Positions 7,418-15,881 are shown, numbered from the stretch's first letter. The stretch: 20,584 nucleotides of DNA from UBA4742 sp037138595 (GCA_037138595.1 JBAXIB010000032.1:1-20584); one strand, 5' to 3'. The notes: generated by a model not told the origin, from the sequence alone. A program made the numbers and translations.

Positions 7418-9825
7418 CACGGGGCGAACAACCCAATGGTGATGCCCTTGCTGCTCCACAACCAACTGGCAACGATGGTCTGAGCACAGCCGCGGTTGAC
7501 GTGCACCGCGCCGCTGGTCAGACCAACGATGCGCCTGACCCAACGAGCCGAACTATTCGCCAAATTGTCCGAGCAAACGTACTGACCCCGTTTAACTTTT
7601 TGCTTGGCACATTGCTTGTCGTGATTATCGCGGTTGGTGAGTTTCGCGATGCGCTGTTCGGAATCGTGCTTGTTGCCAACGCTTTGATCGGCATTATTCA
7701 AGAAGTCCGCTCGAAGCGAGCACTCGATGCACTCGCGGTGCTCAATGCTCCGCTCGCTGCCGTGATCCGAGACGGAGCTGAGCAAGAGATCCCGACCAAA
7801 CAGCTCGTTCTTGATGACCTCATCGTGCTTCGGCTCGGCGATCAAATTTGCGTCGACGGCACCATCCTCGACGGGGTTGGCCTGGAGATCGACGAGTCGT
7901 TGCTGACTGGCGAAGCAGACCCGGTTGTCAAGGCAACCGACGATCCCGTCTTGTCGGGCAGTTTCGTCGCCGCCGGTAGCGGCCATATGCGGGCTACGGC
8001 GGTTGGGGTCGACTCGTACGCGTTCCGACTCAGTGCCGACGCTCGCCGATTCACCATGGTTCGATCCGAATTACGCGACGGAATCAACCAGATCATCCGA
8101 TGGGTCGGTTGGTTGCTTCTGCCGACCGCGGCACTACTCATCACCGCCCAGATCCGAGCTCATCTTGGCTTCGTGGATGCCGTCCAAGCATCGGTGGCCG
8201 GACTCGTCGCGATGGTCCCTGAAGGATTGGTGTTGCTCACCAGCATCGCGTTTGCCGTTAGCGCAACTCGACTGGCGCGAATGAAAGTACTCACCCAAGA
8301 ACTAGCTGCCATCGAAGGGTTAGCTCGCGTCGACGTGATTTGCCTCGATAAGACCGGAACGCTCACCGAAGGTGAACTCATCGTCGGGACCGTCGAACAT
8401 CTCGACCCGGAAGTTGTTGGCCAGACAACCGCCGCACTCGCGGCGATTGCTGCATCTGATGCCCATCCCAACCCCAGCTTGGCGGCAATCGGGCGCGAAT
8501 TCGATCAACCGCCGGCATGGACACTTTCCGCCACCGTGGCATTTTCGTCGGCCCGTAAGTGGAGTGCGGCTGCTTACGACCAACATGGCGCCTGGCTGCT
8601 TGGTGCGCCCGACATTTTGTTGACCAACGTGTCCAACGAACATCACGCAACCCATACCGCCACGCGGATGCAGCATTATGCCGAGCGCGGAAACCGCGTG
8701 CTGCTGTTGGCCCGAGCTCCCGATGGTCTCGCCGGTGATGACCTCCCAGCCGAAATCGAACCCGCGGCGTTGGTGGTACTCGAAGAAAAACTTCGTATCT
8801 CTGCATCCGAGACAATGGGCTATTTCGGGCGGCAAGGGGTGACGGTCAAAATCATTTCGGGCGACAACCACACCACCGTCGGTGCCGTCGCACAGCGATG
8901 CGGCGTTCCACATGCCGCCCAAACCTACGACGCTCGAAACCTTCCCGAAGATGAGAGTGCTATGGCCGATGTGCTTGATCGCTTCGCAGTGTTTGGTCGC
9001 GTCACCCCTCATCAGAAGCGAGCGATGGTGCACGCGTTGCAATCGCGAGGACATGTCGTGGCCATGACCGGTGATGGTGTCAACGACACCCTGGCGCTCA
9101 AAGACGCTGACGTCGGTGTTGCAATGGGTTCAGGCAGCGCGGCGGCGAGGGCAGTCGCTCGATTCGTGTTGCTCAACAACGACTTCGGTGTTTTCCCGGC
9201 GGTAGTAAGCGAAGGTCGGCGAGTGATCGCAAACGTTGAGCGAGTTGCGAATTTGTTTCTCACCAAGACGTTCTACGCAATGTTTTTGGCGCTTGCGGTT
9301 GGGGTCGCCAGTTTGCCGTTCCCGTTTATCCCTCGACATTTCACCATCATCAGCACTCTTACCATTGGAATTCCCGGCTTCTTCTTGGCACTGGCACCAA
9401 ACGCTCGACGAGCCCAAACCGGATTTCTCTCCCGCGTCCTGCGATTCGCGATTCCCGCTGGCGTAGTCGCCGCCGTGGCAACCATGTCGGCCTATCTTCT
9501 CGCGCGCGATCACAGCGAACTATCGCTCGATCAGCAACGCACCGTGGCCGTGATGGTGTTATTCATCGTTGCGCTCTGGGTCTTGGCCATTCTCGCTCGG
9601 CCTCTCAATGTCGGCAGGGTCGGACTGATCATCGCGATGGCGGCGGTCTTCATCACGTTTGTCATCATCACGCCGCTCCGTAATTATTTCGACTTGCCCG
9701 CGCCGACTCAAACCATGACCCTTGCGGCGATTGGCATTGGCGCAATCGCCGCCGCGCTACTCGAACTTGGTTGGCGACTCTTTGGGTGGGTTAAGCCAAC
9801 CCTCGATGAACTTCCCACCAACTGA
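7414..9825 (+). CDS. P-type cation-transporting ATPase, CtpE-like (probable Ca2+)
   Basis: An 803-residue ATP-driven membrane cation pump. It has the actuator TGE motif at 165-167 (LLTGEAD), transmembrane-4 ion site VPEGLVLLTS with Pro269-Glu270-Gly271, phosphorylated Asp312 in DKTGTLT, and hinge TGDGVND at 552-558. Its length and the blocks IVRANVLTPFN, LVANALIGIIQE and PEGLVLLTSIAFA match actinobacterial CtpE, whose mycobacterial member is implicated in calcium uptake. No N-terminal heavy-metal-binding domain or CPC motif is present, which argues against a copper or zinc pump. The N-terminal 40 residues are polar and poorly conserved. Membrane helices flank the actuator domain, with a block of six at the C-terminus. 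ATG 7414 overlaps the usp stop by four bases. Ion specificity is inferred by family. Confidence 0.93.
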   Translation: MTRGEQPNGDALAAPQPTGNDGLSTAAVDVHRAAGQTNDAPDPTSRTIRQIVRANVLTPFNFLLGTLLVVIIAVGEFRDALFGIVLVANALIGIIQEVRSKRALDALAVLNAPLAAVIRDGAEQEIPTKQLVLDDLIVLRLGDQICVDGTILDGVGLEIDESLLTGEADPVVKATDDPVLSGSFVAAGSGHMRATAVGVDSYAFRLSADARRFTMVRSELRDGINQIIRWVGWLLLPTAALLITAQIRAHLGFVDAVQASVAGLVAMVPEGLVLLTSIAFAVSATRLARMKVLTQELAAIEGLARVDVICLDKTGTLTEGELIVGTVEHLDPEVVGQTTAALAAIAASDAHPNPSLAAIGREFDQPPAWTLSATVAFSSARKWSAAAYDQHGAWLLGAPDILLTNVSNEHHATHTATRMQHYAERGNRVLLLARAPDGLAGDDLPAEIEPAALVVLEEKLRISASETMGYFGRQGVTVKIISGDNHTTVGAVAQRCGVPHAAQTYDARNLPEDESAMADVLDRFAVFGRVTPHQKRAMVHALQSRGHVVAMTGDGVNDTLALKDADVGVAMGSGSAAARAVARFVLLNNDFGVFPAVVSEGRRVIANVERVANLFLTKTFYAMFLALAVGVASLPFPFIPRHFTIISTLTIGIPGFFLALAPNARRAQTGFLSRVLRFAIPAGVVAAVATMSAYLLARDHSELSLDQQRTVAVMVLFIVALWVLAILARPLNVGRVGLIIAMAAVFITFVIITPLRNYFDLPAPTQTMTLAAIGIGAIAAALLELGWRLFGWVKPTLDELPTN

Positions 9826-9835
9826 GCCTCGAATA

Positions 9836-9860
9836 CTGAAACCACGATTGTGGCGTTCAG
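9836..9860. terminator. Hairpin between the converging pump and dehydrogenase genes
   Basis: CTGAA (9836-9840) pairs with TTCAG (9856-9860). After a small 1x2 internal loop, CCAC (9842-9845) pairs with GTGG (9850-9853) around a GATT loop. It sits in the 43-base convergent gap, where termination of both genes is needed, but lacks a T tract. Confidence 0.45.
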
Positions 9861-9868
9861 CGGTTCGC

Positions 9869-10735
9869 TCAAGGAGTGTCTAGCGGCGCGACTCCCAATG
9901 CGGCATCGCCGAAAAAGGCTTCGGCAACCCCACCAAAGTTGGGTCCTCGTCGCAGGTGATGACCACCATCGATGCTGATGTTTTCGCCGGTAATCCATCC
10001 GGACTCGGGACCAAGAAGGAATCGAACGAGGCCGGCAACGTCTCCAACCTGTCCAACCCGTCGGACCGGCATCTGATCGAGATAGTCGCCGACGATCGTT
10101 TCATCGGTCATGACCGCGCCTACAAGCTCAGTGTCGACGAGTCCAGGTCGCACCGAATTCACCCGCACATCAGCGACGCCAAGTTCGTCAGCCAAGTTCT
10201 GCACCAATGCGTCTATTGCCGCCTTCGAAACGCAATACGGAATCATGAAACGGTGCGTACTCACACCGGCAATCGAAGAAATCGCAACCATTGCGCCACC
10301 ACCGCTTCGCGCCAGCGCGGCACCGGCATGTTTGAACGTAAGAAAGGTCCCGGTGAGGTTCGTCCCAACGATGCCATCCCATTCGTCGAGGGTCGTCGTG
10401 ATCAATGGTCCGAGGCCACCGCGCCCAGCGGCGGCAACGACGAAATCCAGTCCTTCACCGCCGGTAGCGACTGCTTGCGCTACCGCATCACGGACCTGTT
10501 GTTCGTCGTTGACTTCACAGGACACGGCGCTGACCACCGCTCCACCCGCAGCCACCGCTTCGAGTTCGGACCGAGCCGCCTCGAGGCGGTCGAGGCTGCG
10601 CCCGGCGATGGTGACTGACGCCCCATCACGAGCCAAGTGACGCGCACATTCCAGGCCAATACCCGATCCACCTCCGGTGATAAACGCCGAGCGGCCCAGA
10701 AGCGGAAGTTGAGGAGATGCATTCGTGTTCGTCAT
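9869..10735 (-). CDS. Short-chain dehydrogenase/reductase (SDR)
   Basis: A 288-residue classical-type SDR oxidoreductase. The cofactor motif TGGGSGIG lies at 20-27. The catalytic tetrad is Asn126, Ser154 (in AISSIAG), Tyr167 and Lys171 (YCVSK). GRSLDRL after the second strand, with Arg46, hints at NADP(H) preference. Near the C-terminus, GENISIDGGHHLRRGP is a common SDR ending, followed by a tail rich in Gly and Ala. The length is about 35 residues above the 250-residue core, mainly at the two ends. It starts at ATG 10735 and lies 80 bases beyond the end of dut on the same strand. The substrate cannot be read from sequence, and the neighbours do not suggest a pathway. Confidence 0.92.
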   Translation of the reverse strand: MTNTNASPQLPLLGRSAFITGGGSGIGLECARHLARDGASVTIAGRSLDRLEAARSELEAVAAGGAVVSAVSCEVNDEQQVRDAVAQAVATGGEGLDFVVAAAGRGGLGPLITTTLDEWDGIVGTNLTGTFLTFKHAGAALARSGGGAMVAISSIAGVSTHRFMIPYCVSKAAIDALVQNLADELGVADVRVNSVRPGLVDTELVGAVMTDETIVGDYLDQMPVRRVGQVGDVAGLVRFLLGPESGWITGENISIDGGHHLRRGPNFGGVAEAFFGDAALGVAPLDTP

Positions 10736-10815
10736 TGACGACGACGCTACGCGTTTACCCGCCGTCTTGCCTACCCGCGGTTCATGATCCCGATCCGCAA
10801 CATCGCCTTGCTGGA

Positions 10816-11265
10816 TCAGCGTCCAGTGTGGCCGAAGCCGCCTTCACCGCGTTCACTGTTAGCTGGCAACTCATCGACTTCAACGAGGTCAGCTTGCTCC
10901 ACTCGCTGCAAAACCAGTTGAGCGATTCGTTCGCCGCGAACAATCGCATGATCATGTTGTGGATCGGTATTTACCAGCAACACCTTCAACTCGCCTCGAT
11001 AACCACTATCGACAAGGCCAGGCGCGTTAAGGCACGTCACACCGTTGTGTAAGGCGAGTCCGCTCCGAGGCAAAATGAAACCGGCATACCCATCGGGAAT
11101 CGCGATCGCCACGCCAGTCGGGACCAATGCCCTGCCACCCGCCGCGGCCACAACCACGTCGTTTCGCGCCATCAAGTCGATCCCGGCGTCACCCAAGCGC
11201 GCGTATCCAGGAACCGGAAGATCAGGGTCAAGACGCACCATCGGCACCGACAACATGTCACTCAT
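10816..11265 (-). CDS. dut: dUTP diphosphatase (deoxyuridine 5'-triphosphate nucleotidohydrolase)
   Basis: Trimeric dUTPase of about 149 residues, hydrolysing dUTP to dUMP and pyrophosphate, which keeps uracil out of DNA and feeds thymidylate synthesis. All five motifs are visible: GDAGIDL (1), PRSGLAL (2), GLVDSGYRGEL with the catalytic Asp and uracil-stacking Tyr (3), GERIAQLVL (4), and the C-terminal RGEGGFGHTG (5). Motif 5 has His where many dUTPases have Ser (GFGSTG). The frame is open upstream to 11493, but that stretch lies over orn on the other strand. ATG 11265 (MSDMLSVPM) fits family length; ATG 11256 is the alternative. No clear Shine-Dalgarno is visible. Divergent from orn with a 48-base gap. 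Confidence 0.95.
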   Translation of the reverse strand: MSDMLSVPMVRLDPDLPVPGYARLGDAGIDLMARNDVVVAAAGGRALVPTGVAIAIPDGYAGFILPRSGLALHNGVTCLNAPGLVDSGYRGELKVLLVNTDPQHDHAIVRGERIAQLVLQRVEQADLVEVDELPANSERGEGGFGHTGR

Positions 11266-11313
11266 GCTACCGAAGGTACCGAACCCCAGGGACTGACCGA
11301 TAGTCTCACCGAG

Positions 11314-11874
11314 ATGCTGGCTTGGATGGATCTTGAGATGACTGGCCTTGACCCGACCCGTCACGTGATCGTCGAGATTGCGACGTTGCTCACCGACGAC
11401 AATCTCGAGCTCGTCGCTGAGGGTCCCGATCTGGTCGTTCACGCCACTGACGCCGAATTGGCCGAGATGGATGACGTGGTCGTCCAGATGCACGCGAAGA
11501 GCGGGCTCACCGAATTAATTCGGGCATCCACCATCACGCTCGCCGAGGCGGGCGCACAGACGTTGGCCTTCCTGCAGCAACACATCGCTACCGAACGTTC
11601 AGTGCCGTTATGTGGCAACTCGATCGGCACCGATCGACGCTTTTTGTCGGTTTACCTCCCTGAAATAGAGGAATTCCTTCACTATCGATCGGTGGATGTG
11701 TCAACGCTGAAAGAATTGGCAAAGCGTTGGAACCCACCGCTGTTGGGAAAGGCGCCCCGCAAAGCCGAGGGCCATCGTGCGCTCGATGACATTCGCGAAA
11801 GCGTCATCGAGTTGCAGTACTACCGCGAACGGTTCCTGATCCCCGTCGGTGTCGCTCCTGAGCCGACTCCATGA
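11314..11874 (+). CDS. orn: Oligoribonuclease, DEDDh 3'-5' exoribonuclease
   Basis: A 186-residue enzyme that degrades 2-5 nucleotide RNAs (nanoRNA, including pGpG) to mononucleotides, the last step of RNA decay. DEDDh residues are present: Asp6 and Glu8 (WMDLEMTGLD), Asp107 (GNSIGTDRRFL), His154 and Asp159 (GHRALDDI). The core VIVEIATLLTDDNLELVAEGP and the block VDVSTLKELAKRWNP are typical of Orn. Length is normal; the start at ATG 11314 fits the family's short N-terminus. No strong Shine-Dalgarno is seen. The stop overlaps the next gene by four bases (ATGA), so the MBL-fold protein is co-translated. Confidence 0.96.
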   Translation: MLAWMDLEMTGLDPTRHVIVEIATLLTDDNLELVAEGPDLVVHATDAELAEMDDVVVQMHAKSGLTELIRASTITLAEAGAQTLAFLQQHIATERSVPLCGNSIGTDRRFLSVYLPEIEEFLHYRSVDVSTLKELAKRWNPPLLGKAPRKAEGHRALDDIRESVIELQYYRERFLIPVGVAPEPTP

Positions 11875-13004
11875 CGGCGTCGCCCCATCCGGCATCTCGG
11901 GCTGAGACAGCAACCGACACTTCGGCCGAACCCGCAACTGAAGCCGCACGCCCCACGCGGCAAGAACAAGAACAGGCTTCGGACGACGTCATCGAGGTCG
12001 CTCCCGGGATTTTACGCCTCCAGCTGCCGATATCGATGCCAGGCCTTGGACACGTCAACACTTATGCCCTCGAGGATGGTGACGGGTTCACCCTGATTGA
12101 CCCAGGACTGCCCGGCGAACAATCTTGGAACGCGCTACTCGCCAAAATGAAAACCGGCGGCATCCCGATGAACCGGGTACACCATGTGATCGTGACCCAT
12201 TCGCATCCCGATCATTTCGGTGGCGCTGGGATGCTGGCTGAGCAAAGCGGTGCCGAGCTGGTTGCATCCGATTTTTTCCGGCTCGGATTTGATCGCAACA
12301 ACGACGGCGGCGAACCGGACCTTGAGACCAATTCGATTGACGACATCGAAGACGACGAAAAGTTGCTCAACCGCTTCACGATGCCATCCCCATGGGGCGG
12401 AGATGCTGGCCGGTTGAAGGGCGAGGAAGCCGAAGTCGTGCTTGCCCGTCGCCGCGAAATGTTCGGCTGGTTTCGTATCCCGCAACCGACCATTCGGGTC
12501 GCCGACTCCGACCGACTCAAGCTTGGGGGACGCGAATGGGTTGGCGTCTTTACCCCCGGCCATACCAATGATCATTTGTGTTTGTTCGATCCCGATGGCG
12601 GGGTGCTGCTGTCAGGAGATCACGTCCTACCTACTATTACGCCCCATATATCCGGACTCATCGAAGGCGACCCGTTGCGCGCGTACCTTGACTCGCTCGA
12701 CCGAGTTGCCGCGTTCGAAGGCGTGACCCAGGTACTGCCCGCGCATGGGCACCCCTTCACCGACCTTCCGGGGCGCGTCGAAGCGATCAAAGAACATCAT
12801 GCCGAGCGTCTTGAAATGCTGCGAGCAGCCTCGCACGATCAAGGTTGGACCACCGTGACTAACTTGATGCAGGCGCTGTTTAAGCAGCGCTCTTGGGGCC
12901 ACATGGCCGAGAGTGAAACGTTCGCTCACGTCGAACATCTCCGCCTCCTTGGCGAAGCGGAACGACGCGAAGAAGCGGGCTATCTGATGTATCTCGTGAA
13001 CTAA
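11871..13004 (+). CDS. Metallo-beta-lactamase fold hydrolase (LACTB2/RNase Z-like group)
   Basis: A 377-residue MBL-fold protein with a complete binuclear metal site: His110-x-His112-x-Asp114-His115 (THSHPDH), His231 (GHTNDH), Asp250 (SGDH) and His292 (PAHGHP). An Ala/Thr/Glu-rich N-terminal extension (1-40) comes before the fold. After the MBL core, residues from about 300 form a helical C-terminal region with EHHAERLEML and AHVEHLRLLGEA, as in the winged-helix tail of LACTB2-type proteins. An insertion around 140-190 (acidic, DDIEDDEK) is unusual. Many relatives are uncharacterised thioesterases or nucleases. It overlaps orn by four bases; a nuclease or RNA-related role is suggested only by that pairing. 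MBL proteins of this kind also occur in the mycobacterial WhiB4/ArsA neighbourhood (Rv3677c). Confidence 0.9.
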   Translation: MTASPHPASRAETATDTSAEPATEAARPTRQEQEQASDDVIEVAPGILRLQLPISMPGLGHVNTYALEDGDGFTLIDPGLPGEQSWNALLAKMKTGGIPMNRVHHVIVTHSHPDHFGGAGMLAEQSGAELVASDFFRLGFDRNNDGGEPDLETNSIDDIEDDEKLLNRFTMPSPWGGDAGRLKGEEAEVVLARRREMFGWFRIPQPTIRVADSDRLKLGGREWVGVFTPGHTNDHLCLFDPDGGVLLSGDHVLPTITPHISGLIEGDPLRAYLDSLDRVAAFEGVTQVLPAHGHPFTDLPGRVEAIKEHHAERLEMLRAASHDQGWTTVTNLMQALFKQRSWGHMAESETFAHVEHLRLLGEAERREEAGYLMYLVN

Positions 13005-13013
13005 ACCGACCAA

Positions 13014-13037
13014 GGTGGGTCGAAAGCTCGACCCACC
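13014..13037. terminator. Perfect 10-bp hairpin, likely bidirectional terminator
   Basis: GGTGGGTCGA (13014-13023) pairs perfectly with TCGACCCACC (13028-13037) across a four-base AAGC loop. It starts ten bases after the MBL stop and ends ten bases before the aldehyde dehydrogenase stop, centred between two converging genes. There is no T tract on either side, but stem strength and position make termination likely. Confidence 0.75.
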
Positions 13038-13047
13038 GCAGGGTCGA

Positions 13048-14562
13048 TCAGATGTTGCTGCTCAGCGCCATGTAGTGGAAATGGTTGTCACGGCCCGCGG
13101 TTTCCGGATTCACGTGAACGTGCTTCGATTGACGGTAAATTTCGAAACCATCAGTGCCAAGTTCACGACCAATACCCGACTGCTTGTATCCACCGAATGG
13201 CCGGCCCGGATCAATCATGTGATAGTCGTTGATCCATACGGTGCCCGTGCGCATTCCAGCCGCGACTGCTTCGGCTCGTTCGAGATTTCCTGACTGAACG
13301 CCTCCGCCAAGTCCGTAAATCGAGTCGTTGGCAATTGCTACCGCGTCAGCATCGGTGTCAAAGGGAATCACACACAGCACTGGACCGAAGATTTCTTCTT
13401 GGGCGATTTTCGCTCCATTCGGAACATCGGTGAAGATCGTCGGCTGGAAGTACGCATTGACATCGAGTCCCGCCGCTAGACCCTCAGGCTTGCTCCCACC
13501 GGTGACCGGTTCGCCAACTTCCTCACGACCGAGCGCAACGTAGCGCTCGACGGTCTCAACCTGGCTGCGACTCACCAGTGGGCCGAGGTCGGTTTCCATA
13601 TCGAGTTGATCGCCCAGGACGATCTTGCCCGCCCGATCAGCCAGCAGGCTTACGAACTCGTCGTAGATGCTGCGCTGAACCAGGGCACGGGTGCCGCTCT
13701 CACAGACCTGGCCGTTGTGCAAGAAGGTTCCCCACAAGACAGTGGCTGCCGCCTGATCGAGATCAGCGTCATCGAGCACAATGTTGGCCGACTTGCCGCC
13801 CAATTCGAGCGTTACGGGCTTCACGTTGCCGGACGCGAGTTGCATAATGCGACGGCCAACTTCGGTCGAACCGGTGAATGCCGTCTTGTCGACCATCATG
13901 TTCGACGCCAATTCTTCGCCGAGGGATCCGCCTGGCCCCGATACGACGTTGAGCACGCCCGGCGGAAGATCTGCCTGCGCAATGATCTCGGCCAACTTCA
14001 ACGCGCTCAACGACGTCAACGACGCCGGCTTGAGCACCGAGCAATTTCCAGCGGCGATTGACGGAGCGATCTTCCAAGCCGTCATGATCAGCGGAAAGTT
14101 CCAAGGGACGATTCCGGTCGTAACGCCAATGGGCTCGAATCGCACGTAGTTACGTGACTCCGGGAACGGTGAACCGTCGAGGTCCAAGCGGTCAGGACGA
14201 GTTTCGGCCATCAGAGCGAACCACTCGAATGCATTTTTCGCACCCGGCACATCAGCAAAGGTCGCTTTGCGAATGGTGCCGCCGCTATCGCGCGCTTCGA
14301 GTTCAGCGAGTTCCTCAGCATTCGCTTCAATCAGCGCGGCGATCTCGCGCAGCTTCGCTCCTCGCTGCGCGCCGGTCATACGTGGCCATGGGCCTTCGTC
14401 GAAAGCTTTGCGCGCCGCCTCGATTGCCTTAATGCCATCTTGTCGGCTGCCCATCGGCACATCGGCGATCTTCTCGCCCGTTGCCGGGTTGAACGTTTCA
14501 AACGTCTCGCCGGATTCGGCATCACAAAACTCGCCATTAATAAAAAGCTTGAAATCGGCCAT
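13048..14562 (-). CDS. NAD(P)+-dependent aldehyde dehydrogenase
   Basis: A 504-residue ALDH-superfamily enzyme that oxidises an aldehyde to its acid. Key positions (from ATG 14562): Asn155 in PWNFPL (153-158), Lys178 (KPAS), the FTGSTEVG cofactor loop at 229-236, general base Glu253 (LELGGKS) and nucleophile Cys287 (GQVCESGTR). The late motifs EEIFGPVL and PFGGYKQSGIGRE are present. The sequence resembles betaine-aldehyde/phenylacetaldehyde-type dehydrogenases, though GQVC replaces the commoner GQCC/GQVCxA. The frame is open to 14643, but ATG 14562 carries a GAGGGGG Shine-Dalgarno and starts the family N-terminus MADFKLFINGEF. No pathway gene sits next to it, so the substrate is open. Confidence 0.95.
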   Translation of the reverse strand: MADFKLFINGEFCDAESGETFETFNPATGEKIADVPMGSRQDGIKAIEAARKAFDEGPWPRMTGAQRGAKLREIAALIEANAEELAELEARDSGGTIRKATFADVPGAKNAFEWFALMAETRPDRLDLDGSPFPESRNYVRFEPIGVTTGIVPWNFPLIMTAWKIAPSIAAGNCSVLKPASLTSLSALKLAEIIAQADLPPGVLNVVSGPGGSLGEELASNMMVDKTAFTGSTEVGRRIMQLASGNVKPVTLELGGKSANIVLDDADLDQAAATVLWGTFLHNGQVCESGTRALVQRSIYDEFVSLLADRAGKIVLGDQLDMETDLGPLVSRSQVETVERYVALGREEVGEPVTGGSKPEGLAAGLDVNAYFQPTIFTDVPNGAKIAQEEIFGPVLCVIPFDTDADAVAIANDSIYGLGGGVQSGNLERAEAVAAGMRTGTVWINDYHMIDPGRPFGGYKQSGIGRELGTDGFEIYRQSKHVHVNPETAGRDNHFHYMALSSNI

Positions 14563-14570
14563 GCGCCGGT

Positions 14571-14577
14571 CCCCCTC
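14571..14577 (-). promoter_or_regulatory. Ribosome binding site fixing the aldehyde dehydrogenase start
   Basis: GAGGGGG on the minus strand lies eight bases before ATG 14562. It rules out the 27-residue longer reading from 14643. Confidence 0.75.
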
Positions 14578-14657
14578 GTACGTGACGGCACTGCCGACGG
14601 CAGACCTCGTATCGCGGACCGTAGCGCTCCGTCGCGAATTCATCCACTACAGATCGA

Positions 14658-14882
14658 TCAAATCTCAGATCTGGTCCCGATCCACCCGGCTGATCGCTCC
14701 CCGGCGATGCGTCGGCCGGTCACCCGACCTTCGCTCGCGAGCTTCCGTAAATGGGCATGAACGGTGTGACGAGCTACCGAATGCAACGCAGGTCTGCTGT
14801 CGACAGAGATGATTAATGCCCGCCCATCAACCTTGACCGACCCGACGTAGCGTTCGTCAGGTTCGGGCGCTTCGATGCCGAC
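14658..14882 (-). pseudogene. Orphan coding-like fragment, winged-helix-like C-terminus
   Basis: The 330-base gap between the NUDIX and ALDH genes holds an open frame of 74 residues that reads like real protein: EAPEPDERYVGSVKVDG, RALIISVDSRPALHSV, then ARHTVHAHLRKLASEGRVTG and RRIAGERSAGWIG, ending at a TGA (14658-14660). The ARHTVHAHLRKLASEGRV helix followed by a GRR-type wing resembles the C-terminal winged helix of LACTB2-type or regulator proteins. There is no ATG, GTG or TTG near its 5' end, and a TGA at 14883-14885 closes the frame directly after the NUDIX stop. It may be the decayed end of a gene, a frameshifted extension of the NUDIX protein, or a chance frame. I do not recognise a specific family. 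Confidence 0.4.
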
Positions 14883-14892
14883 TCAGTCAACC

Positions 14893-15840
14893 TCAGGCGG
14901 TTTCGGCCCCGGCACCTGAGCCACCTTCGCTGGCAAGAAATGGCTGATCACTTTGCCGCGCTGCGAGCGCGGTGAGTGGAACACCGGCCGGGATTTCGGC
15001 TGACACCAAGTCGTCGTACCCGACGTCGCCGGGCAGCAAAATACGCACGCCGCCGCCTTCGTCAGCAACAATCCGAGGCAAGATCGCCGGAACTTCGCCG
15101 ATCGCCGCAGCCGCGGTCAATAGTTCGTCAGCAGATGAAAACCGTTCGAACGACATCAATGTTCGAACGGTCGGAAAAATCATCTCGAATTCACCAGCAC
15201 GATGGCGCTCCAACGCGACCGCTGGACGAATCCACAGATGGGCGATGACTTCGTGATCGTCATGCATCGGCACCTGCGCATCAGGCGCGCGGGCGACAAA
15301 GAAACGCGTGTCATAACGCCGAGTCGGACCTTCAGGCGTGATCCAGTGTGAGAAGTAATGCATGGTGTCAACCGCAAGTCGCAGCTGTTCTTCCGCGCAA
15401 ATCTCGATCAATCGCCGATCTCCAGCATCAACCGCTTGTCGATGCGCCGCGAATCGATCAGCGACTTCCGGATCATCAAAGCGGATCATCTCGCCGTCGC
15501 CACTAGCAGCCAGCAACACGCCAGCTTCTTCAAATGACTCACGAATAGCCGCAACCCAGAACGCTAAACCTCCCGACTCGATGCCCAACTGAGCCGAAGC
15601 TTGCGCGTCGCTTCGTCCGTGGCACACCGCCTCAAGGTCAGCGTGTCGGTCGTGGTCATCGACGCCCCCACCGGGAAACACATACGCGCCGCCAACAAAA
15701 TCGGATTTGAGATTGCGACGCAACATAAAAACTTCGAGCCCGCCGGGATCGTCAGGGCCAAGTCGACCAGTTGGAGCGTCGCGCACCAGCATCACAGTCG
15801 CGGCGTCACGCACCGGAACGTCAGTCGTCAATGCGGCCAC
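14893..15840 (-). CDS. NUDIX hydrolase family protein (Rv3672c/NUDT19-like)
   Basis: A 315-residue NUDIX protein. The domain opens DAATVMLVRDAP and carries FPGGGVDDHD. The NUDIX helix appears late as AAIRESFEEAGVLL, with the RE-x2-EE-x-G core for metal binding. About 40 residues separate FPGGG from this helix, a spacing seen in the NUDT19/RP2p-like group, members of which act on CoA derivatives. A long C-terminal part (YFSHWITPEG, RRYDTRFFVA, FPTVRTLMS) fits the same group. The substrate is unproven; a CoA or nucleotide diphosphate derivative is likely. It starts at GTG 15840 with a weak TAGG upstream; TTG 15831 is the alternative. A hexanucleotide repeat lies 43-90 bases upstream. The C-terminal SEGGSGAGAETA tail is low complexity. 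Confidence 0.9.
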   Translation of the reverse strand: MAALTTDVPVRDAATVMLVRDAPTGRLGPDDPGGLEVFMLRRNLKSDFVGGAYVFPGGGVDDHDRHADLEAVCHGRSDAQASAQLGIESGGLAFWVAAIRESFEEAGVLLAASGDGEMIRFDDPEVADRFAAHRQAVDAGDRRLIEICAEEQLRLAVDTMHYFSHWITPEGPTRRYDTRFFVARAPDAQVPMHDDHEVIAHLWIRPAVALERHRAGEFEMIFPTVRTLMSFERFSSADELLTAAAAIGEVPAILPRIVADEGGGVRILLPGDVGYDDLVSAEIPAGVPLTALAARQSDQPFLASEGGSGAGAETA

Positions 15841-15881
15841 AGTTCGGAGCCTACCGGGGCGACGACGACTACAAGACGGTA

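Noticed and set aside
7336..7986. Long minus-strand frame (216 codons) opposite the pump gene
   Set aside because: It is antisense to the usp and CtpE-like genes, whose motifs are complete, and its protein shows no domain or signal.
8320..9054. Minus-strand frame of 244 codons inside the pump gene
   Set aside because: Antisense shadow of the phosphorylation and nucleotide-binding domains; composition (many Cys, His, Arg, Gly) is typical of a shadow frame.
9956..10618. Plus-strand frame of 220 codons over the SDR gene
   Set aside because: The minus-strand SDR has an intact cofactor motif and catalytic tetrad; this frame has no recognisable feature.
11266..11493. Longer N-terminus for dut
   Set aside because: The extension lies over the start of orn and adds 76 residues unlike any dUTPase N-terminus; ATG 11265 gives normal length.
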